Assembly: GCF_000378145.1 (NCBI RefSeq)
Contig: NZ_KB899279.1
Location: 141,127 to 205,126 of the forward strand
Direction of reading: 5' to 3'
Length of the DNA stretch: 64,000 nt
Source of the DNA: Saccharibacillus kuerlensis DSM 22868
Lineage (GTDB): Bacteria; Bacillota; Bacilli; Paenibacillales; Paenibacillaceae
Shown: piece by piece, positions 60,836 to 64,000 of the stretch
Position numbering within the stretch: the stretch's first letter is position 1
Layout: each line of letters opens with the position of its first letter
The notes under the pieces: generated by a model
The model's input: only the letters and a program-made list of their open reading frames with translations
The model's database searches: none
What the model was told of the DNA's origin: nothing
Position numbers and translations under genes: made by a program

Positions 60836-61668
60836 CTTGCACCTCCGCCGATTACCGGCGAGAGAGACAAAGCCCGGACCCTGCCTTCAGACATAGAATC
60901 GGAGCGGAGTCCCGCCAGCTCATCCAAGAGCGAGACCTGGAAGCTGCCCGGACCGCGGCCGCCCGATGCGGATACTGCCGATTCGGCAGCGGCTCCGTAC
61001 AGAGCCATCGCAGCCGCTCCAGCTTTCAGCATATCCCGCTCCACGGCCGCGAATGCACCCATCACCGATGTGAGCAGGCAGCCTGCACCCGTTACACGGG
61101 CAAGCAGTTCATCGCCGCCGCTTACGACGTATCCCGATGCTCCGTCCGTAATGACATCTTCGCGGCCTGTCACCGCAACTGCTGTGCCCAGTTTGATCGC
61201 CGCGCGTACCGCCAGATCCACCTGCGCTTCGCCGCCGCCTGCTCCGGCGTCCACTCCCTTGATCTCGCGGATTTCACCGGTCAGATGCGCAATCTCTGCC
61301 GCATTGCCCCGCACGATCGAGACTTTCACTTCGCGCAGGATGCGCAGCGACGAGTCCGTCCGGTAAGGCGTAGCTCCGGCTCCCACCGGATCGAGCAGTA
61401 CCGGCACACCGACTTCGTTCGCCGCTTGTCCCGCGATGATGCAGGCTTCGACCAGCTCTTCCGTCAGCGTTCCAATATTAAGCACTACCGCGCCGGCGAT
61501 CTTCGCCATGTCCGCGACTTCCTCCCGCGCATAAGCCATCACTGGCGATGCGCCCAGTGCCAGCAGACCGTTAGCTGTAAAGTTCGTCACCACCGTATTT
61601 GTGATGTTATGTACCAACGGTCGCTCACTGTGCAGCTTGTCCAACAATCCGCCCAGTTCTTTTTCCAT
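60832..61668 (-). CDS. thiM: Hydroxyethylthiazole kinase
   Basis: 278 aa. Typical start region [29 protein letters not shown], then [26 protein letters not shown] and the catalytic [15 protein letters not shown]. It phosphorylates salvaged hydroxyethylthiazole. GGGAGGC lies 8 nt before the ATG at 61668. The open frame to 61878 is rejected because it overlaps tenA without a site. Second gene of tenA-thiM-thiD; no thiE is in the window. Confidence 0.95.
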   Translation of the reverse strand: MEKELGGLLDKLHSERPLVHNITNTVVTNFTANGLLALGASPVMAYAREEVADMAKIAGAVVLNIGTLTEELVEACIIAGQAANEVGVPVLLDPVGAGATPYRTDSSLRILREVKVSIVRGNAAEIAHLTGEIREIKGVDAGAGGGEAQVDLAVRAAIKLGTAVAVTGREDVITDGASGYVVSGGDELLARVTGAGCLLTSVMGAFAAVERDMLKAGAAAMALYGAAAESAVSASGGRGPGSFQVSLLDELAGLRSDSMSEGRVRALSLSPVIGGGAR

Positions 61669-61757
61669 ACTTGTCAGCCTCCCGATTTCTTTGTCGCCGC
61701 AGCTTGTGCCGCTTTGCTGCGACCGCTCCGATTTCTGCGCAGCCGCCTGACCCTCTT

Positions 61758-62423
61758 TTAGACCGGCCACTCTTCCAGCTTGTAAGCCATATCCCAGAAC
61801 ATATACTCCAATCTGCAGCTGGAATCGTACTGTTCTTTGAGTTTGAGCTTGCGCGATTCGCTCAGCGACCCCGCCCACTCGTCAAGCAGCACGCGCATTT
61901 TATCCGTGACGCCCGCTCCGCGGCTGCCGTAGAACTGCATCCATTCGTAGAACGGATGATCCGGTCCCGGTTTTACTTCTTCCAGCAGCCGTTCTCCAAT
62001 CTCCGCATACGTCCACGGGCAAGGCAGCAGTGCGGCCAAAATATCTTCCAATGTACCTTCATAGGCCGAAGTCAGCATATGCTGGATATAATGATGTGCG
62101 GATGGAGCAAGCGGGTAACCCTGCAGTTCTTCGTACGTTACACCGGCCCGATCGCAGAAATTCTGATGCGGATGAATCTCGCTGTTCAGAATAAACGCGA
62201 TCTGCTCGTTGAACATCTGGATATGCTCGCGATTCTCGCATTTGGAAATGGCAATGCCGTAGATGCGCATGTACGCATTGAGGTATTCAAAATCCTGTTT
62301 CACATAGTGGATCAGCTGTTCCTTGTCCAGAGTCCCTTCTGCAATACCGCGTACGAAAGGATGCTTAAAGATAGCTTGATAGATCGGGTCGGCCCCGCGG
62401 CGAAGTTCTTCAGTGAAAGACAT
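61758..62423 (-). CDS. tenA: Thiaminase II / aminopyrimidine aminohydrolase
   Basis: 221 aa all-helical TenA protein. Visible are [26 protein letters not shown] (with the substrate Asp), the Cys-bearing [15 protein letters not shown], and the Glu/Tyr-containing EYMFWDMAY at the end. TenA hydrolyses amino-HMP from thiamine breakdown to HMP, which ThiD then phosphorylates, so with ThiM this operon is a salvage pathway. GGAGGTG lies 10 nt before the ATG at 62423. Expression is controlled by the TPP riboswitch and terminator upstream. Confidence 0.94.
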   Translation of the reverse strand: MSFTEELRRGADPIYQAIFKHPFVRGIAEGTLDKEQLIHYVKQDFEYLNAYMRIYGIAISKCENREHIQMFNEQIAFILNSEIHPHQNFCDRAGVTYEELQGYPLAPSAHHYIQHMLTSAYEGTLEDILAALLPCPWTYAEIGERLLEEVKPGPDHPFYEWMQFYGSRGAGVTDKMRVLLDEWAGSLSESRKLKLKEQYDSSCRLEYMFWDMAYKLEEWPV

Positions 62424-62485
62424 AAAATGATGCACCTCCGATAAGTTTGGGCTGCCGCTCGGTACCCATTCCACGAGAGAGAACG

Positions 62486-62514
62486 CAAAAAAACCGCTCC
62501 GAAATGGAGCGGTT
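62486..62514 (-). terminator. Riboswitch expression-platform terminator
   Basis: On the minus strand ACCGCTCC pairs with GGAGCGGT around an ATTTC loop, then T7. It lies between the TPP aptamer and tenA. Confidence 0.88.
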
Positions 62515-62557
62515 CCTGTTGGATGTATAAGGGATAAATATATCCGTTGCAGATAAG

Positions 62558-62655
62558 GACCGGCTCCACTTCCCTACGCCGGTACGAGCCGGATCAGGTT
62601 CGAAGGGTCCAAGAACTGTTCTTGTCTCAGCCGCGCCGCGGCTCCCCCAGTGGAA
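62558..62655 (-). promoter_or_regulatory. TPP (THI-box) riboswitch aptamer
   Basis: On the minus strand GGGGGAGCC and GGCTGAGA are followed by ACCCTTCGAACCTGATCCGG and later GCGTAGGGAAGTGGAGC. These are the conserved pyrophosphate- and pyrimidine-sensing parts. Bound TPP should favour the downstream terminator and shut off tenA-thiM-thiD. Confidence 0.95.
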
Positions 62656-62724
62656 TGCGATATTCGATTGACGAACGGGCAAGCTGTGTTACGTGTCTAC
62701 TGTAGCTTCTCCCGCTATGTCTTG

Positions 62725-63003
62725 TCAATGCTGCCGGTAGCGGAAATAATAATCGATCAGCGGTAAACACATAAAAGCCGCAAGACTTGCAAGTCCGATC
62801 GCCACACTTGCAGCGCTCATCGTCAAGCCGTCAAAGCGGTTCAGATCGAAGCTTATAAAGATCATTATAAAACTTGTCAGCAATGTCGTTCCCGATGGAA
62901 TATATGTGAGCTGCTGCCGGTAAGGATATTTTTTGTAGATCAAGTATGAAGCGCCCATCAGGATGATAAACGTGGAGACTGACAGTAAAACGATGCCGTT
63001 CAG
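62725..63003 (-). CDS. YesK-like four-helix membrane protein, probable CTG start
   Basis: About 92 aa, four predicted helices (VLLSVSTFIILMGASYLIY; TLLTSFIMIFISF; SAASVAIGLASLAAFMCL; short end). It resembles the YesK-like small membrane proteins of Bacilli, role unknown. A perfect AAGGAGGTG (63018-63010) lies 6 nt before CTG (63003). No ATG, GTG or TTG follows at usable distance. In-frame starts upstream (GTG 63087, ATG 63045) have no ribosome site and would add a non-hydrophobic extension. I therefore prefer the CTG; the longer form ending at 63087 remains possible. Confidence 0.6.
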   Translation of the reverse strand: MNGIVLLSVSTFIILMGASYLIYKKYPYRQQLTYIPSGTTLLTSFIMIFISFDLNRFDGLTMSAASVAIGLASLAAFMCLPLIDYYFRYRQH

Positions 63004-63393
63004 CTTGAACACCTCCTTGCCCACGAGAATATCATAAATGCCCATCAAAGAAGTAAAAATATTGTTAATTTTATGTTTCAATCCCACATTTTAGAAGAGT
63101 CAGAAAGCTTTTTGTTCAATGAAATTCAGATTATACAAAAAAACGCCCTACGTCAACCAAGCGAATCGGGGCCAACGAATCTTTTTATACTTTTCGGATC
63201 AACCCAAAAGCCCTTGATCTACAGCTGAATAAGAATTTTATATTTATGCAGCACCTTTCACTCTTTTTGACAGCTGGTCTATTAAACTTCTTTACGGAGC
63301 AAGCATTTTTATGCAAAAATAGGGGTTAAGCAAAAACAGTTGTTCATTAAAGCGAAAACGCGAAAACGCAAGAAAGCAGAAGGAGGCTTACTG
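63004..63393. other. Divergent intergenic region
   Basis: AT-rich, about 390 bp, with no gene; it serves as the upstream region of both neighbours. Confidence 0.5.
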
Positions 63394-63699
63394 ATGATCA
63401 AATCCCACGAACTGGACTCGGAAATCATTGCGGCACATTTGAGAGAGGCGCTGGAACGGAAACGACTGCTCTTCACCGAACGTGCGGAACGGGACATGGA
63501 ACGTGCCCATTTCGACGGCGAAATGCTGAGTGAGTTTCTCCGTGCACCACGCAGGATCGACAAGTACGAAGGCCGACGCGACAACGGCTGTTCCTACATT
63601 TTGTACGGCGAACGTACAACACGCGCGGTCGTATCTGTACATGACGGTTACGTCACCCTTGTCTGCTTGAAGCATAATCCTTTTCCCGCCGTCGGCTGA
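63394..63699 (+). CDS. Small protein, DUF4258-like
   Basis: 101 aa. An N-terminal helix (LDSEIIAAHLREALERKRLLF) precedes a small alpha/beta domain. Its pattern (RAHFDGEMLSEFLRAPRRIDKYEGRR, then YILYGERTTRAVVSVHDGYVTLVCLKH) recalls the RelE-like DUF4258 fold. No antitoxin gene is adjacent, so a toxin role is not supported. AAGGAGG lies 7 nt before the ATG at 63394. The frame from 63340 has no site. A terminator follows. Confidence 0.65.
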   Translation: MIKSHELDSEIIAAHLREALERKRLLFTERAERDMERAHFDGEMLSEFLRAPRRIDKYEGRRDNGCSYILYGERTTRAVVSVHDGYVTLVCLKHNPFPAVG

Positions 63700-63739
63700 T
63701 TAGATGCAATTTTCGATAATTTCTCACACTTGTTTATAC

Positions 63740-63780
63740 AAAAGCTCCTATCCTGCATTAGCGGGTTTAGGAGCTTTTCT
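63740..63780. terminator. Terminator of the last gene
   Basis: AAAAGCTCCTA pairs with TAGGAGCTTTT around a 17-nt loop. Confidence 0.85.
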
Positions 63781-64000
63781 CGTTTTAATGCGCTTTGCTT
63801 GCATTTTCCAGTAAACATTGAATATAAAAAACCCTTAGGCTTTTTATAACTTATACAACTCGGCTTATATGAATATTTGATTAACCTAAGTGCTATATTA
63901 ACGGGCATGCTATTTTGTTTTTTTTAAATATACCTTGAAATCATATGTGATTTATGTTTATTATTTATTGCAAGCGCATTCAAGATTCAGCATTATATAA
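63781..64000. other. AT-rich end of the window
   Basis: No gene supported. Clearly more AT-rich than the rest; it may be an upstream region of a gene beyond the window. Confidence 0.5.

Noticed and set aside
63394-63699. Toxin-antitoxin module
   Set aside because: The small DUF4258-like protein has no partner gene, so a toxin call is not supported.

Overview
The window looks like a chromosomal segment of a mid-GC, endospore-former-type Firmicute, most likely Paenibacillaceae (Paenibacillus or Saccharibacillus). This is inferred from the gene families: class Ib nrdIEF under NrdR, PdxK/ThiD/TenA kinases and thiaminase, a GpsB/DivIVA protein, AmpS-type M29 peptidase, Vpr-type subtilase, SLH protein and several GH/ROK sugar genes. 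Other signs are strong AGGAGG ribosome binding sites, TTG/GTG starts and classical hairpin-T terminators. No rRNA, tRNA, phage, IS element or CRISPR array was seen. Genus-level placement was not tested.

Layout. 1-341: end of a fosmidomycin-resistance-type MFS gene. 342-1523: repeat-rich, gene-free. 1524-6348 (minus): anti-sigma/ECF sigma pair, thioredoxin, DivIVA-domain protein, M29 aminopeptidase. 6349-7200: repeats. 7201-12502 (plus): GNAT and a heterodimeric BmrCD-type ABC exporter. 12638-16345 (minus): hybrid histidine kinase, small protein, DUF985 cupin. 16492-17858 (plus): a putative class I isoprenoid-synthase-fold enzyme followed by an NHLP-type RiPP precursor. 17930-22404 (minus): 7TM histidine kinase, pyridoxine kinase, MFS. 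22879-26415 (plus): acidic protein, a candidate structured RNA, a MutS2-like ATPase without Smr domain. 26509-30513: divergent beta-mannosidase and ROK sugar kinase with a near-perfect cre. 30729-35423 (minus): DUF1232 protein, M50-like peptidase, methyltransferase, unknown protein. 35844-42788 (plus): lipoprotein, GNAT, nrdIEF, MDR oxidoreductase. 42976-50339 (minus): S8 protease, SLH/YcdB-type protein, AIM24 protein. 50498-52532 (plus): cyclophilin lipoprotein, YkgJ-like protein, LppM-like lipoprotein. 52559-53275 (minus): phosphoesterase. 53571-57584 (plus): LacI regulator and GH31 alpha-xylosidase. 58274-59584 (plus): UbiA prenyltransferase and a 50-aa secreted peptide. 59963-62655 (minus): TPP riboswitch-tenA-thiM-thiD. 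The rest: a YesK-like membrane protein and a small DUF4258-like protein.

The main unexplained signals are these. First, a ~185-bp intergenic element has four ~25-bp boxes at fixed offsets (0, +50 direct; about +110, +160 inverted). It occurs three times, at 942-1124, 6676-6860 and 57942-58126, twice with one box sequence and once with another but nearly the same geometry. Second, there is a two-gene RiPP/terpenoid-like cassette with a palindromic operator over the first promoter. Third, short tandem repeats (8, 9, 13, 13, 19, 28 and ~42 bp) recur in UTRs, and low-complexity expansions sit inside coding regions (GH2, GH31, S8 protease, MutS2-like). Fourth, a GC-rich hairpin-dense, gene-free block at 23919-24182 is bounded by terminators.
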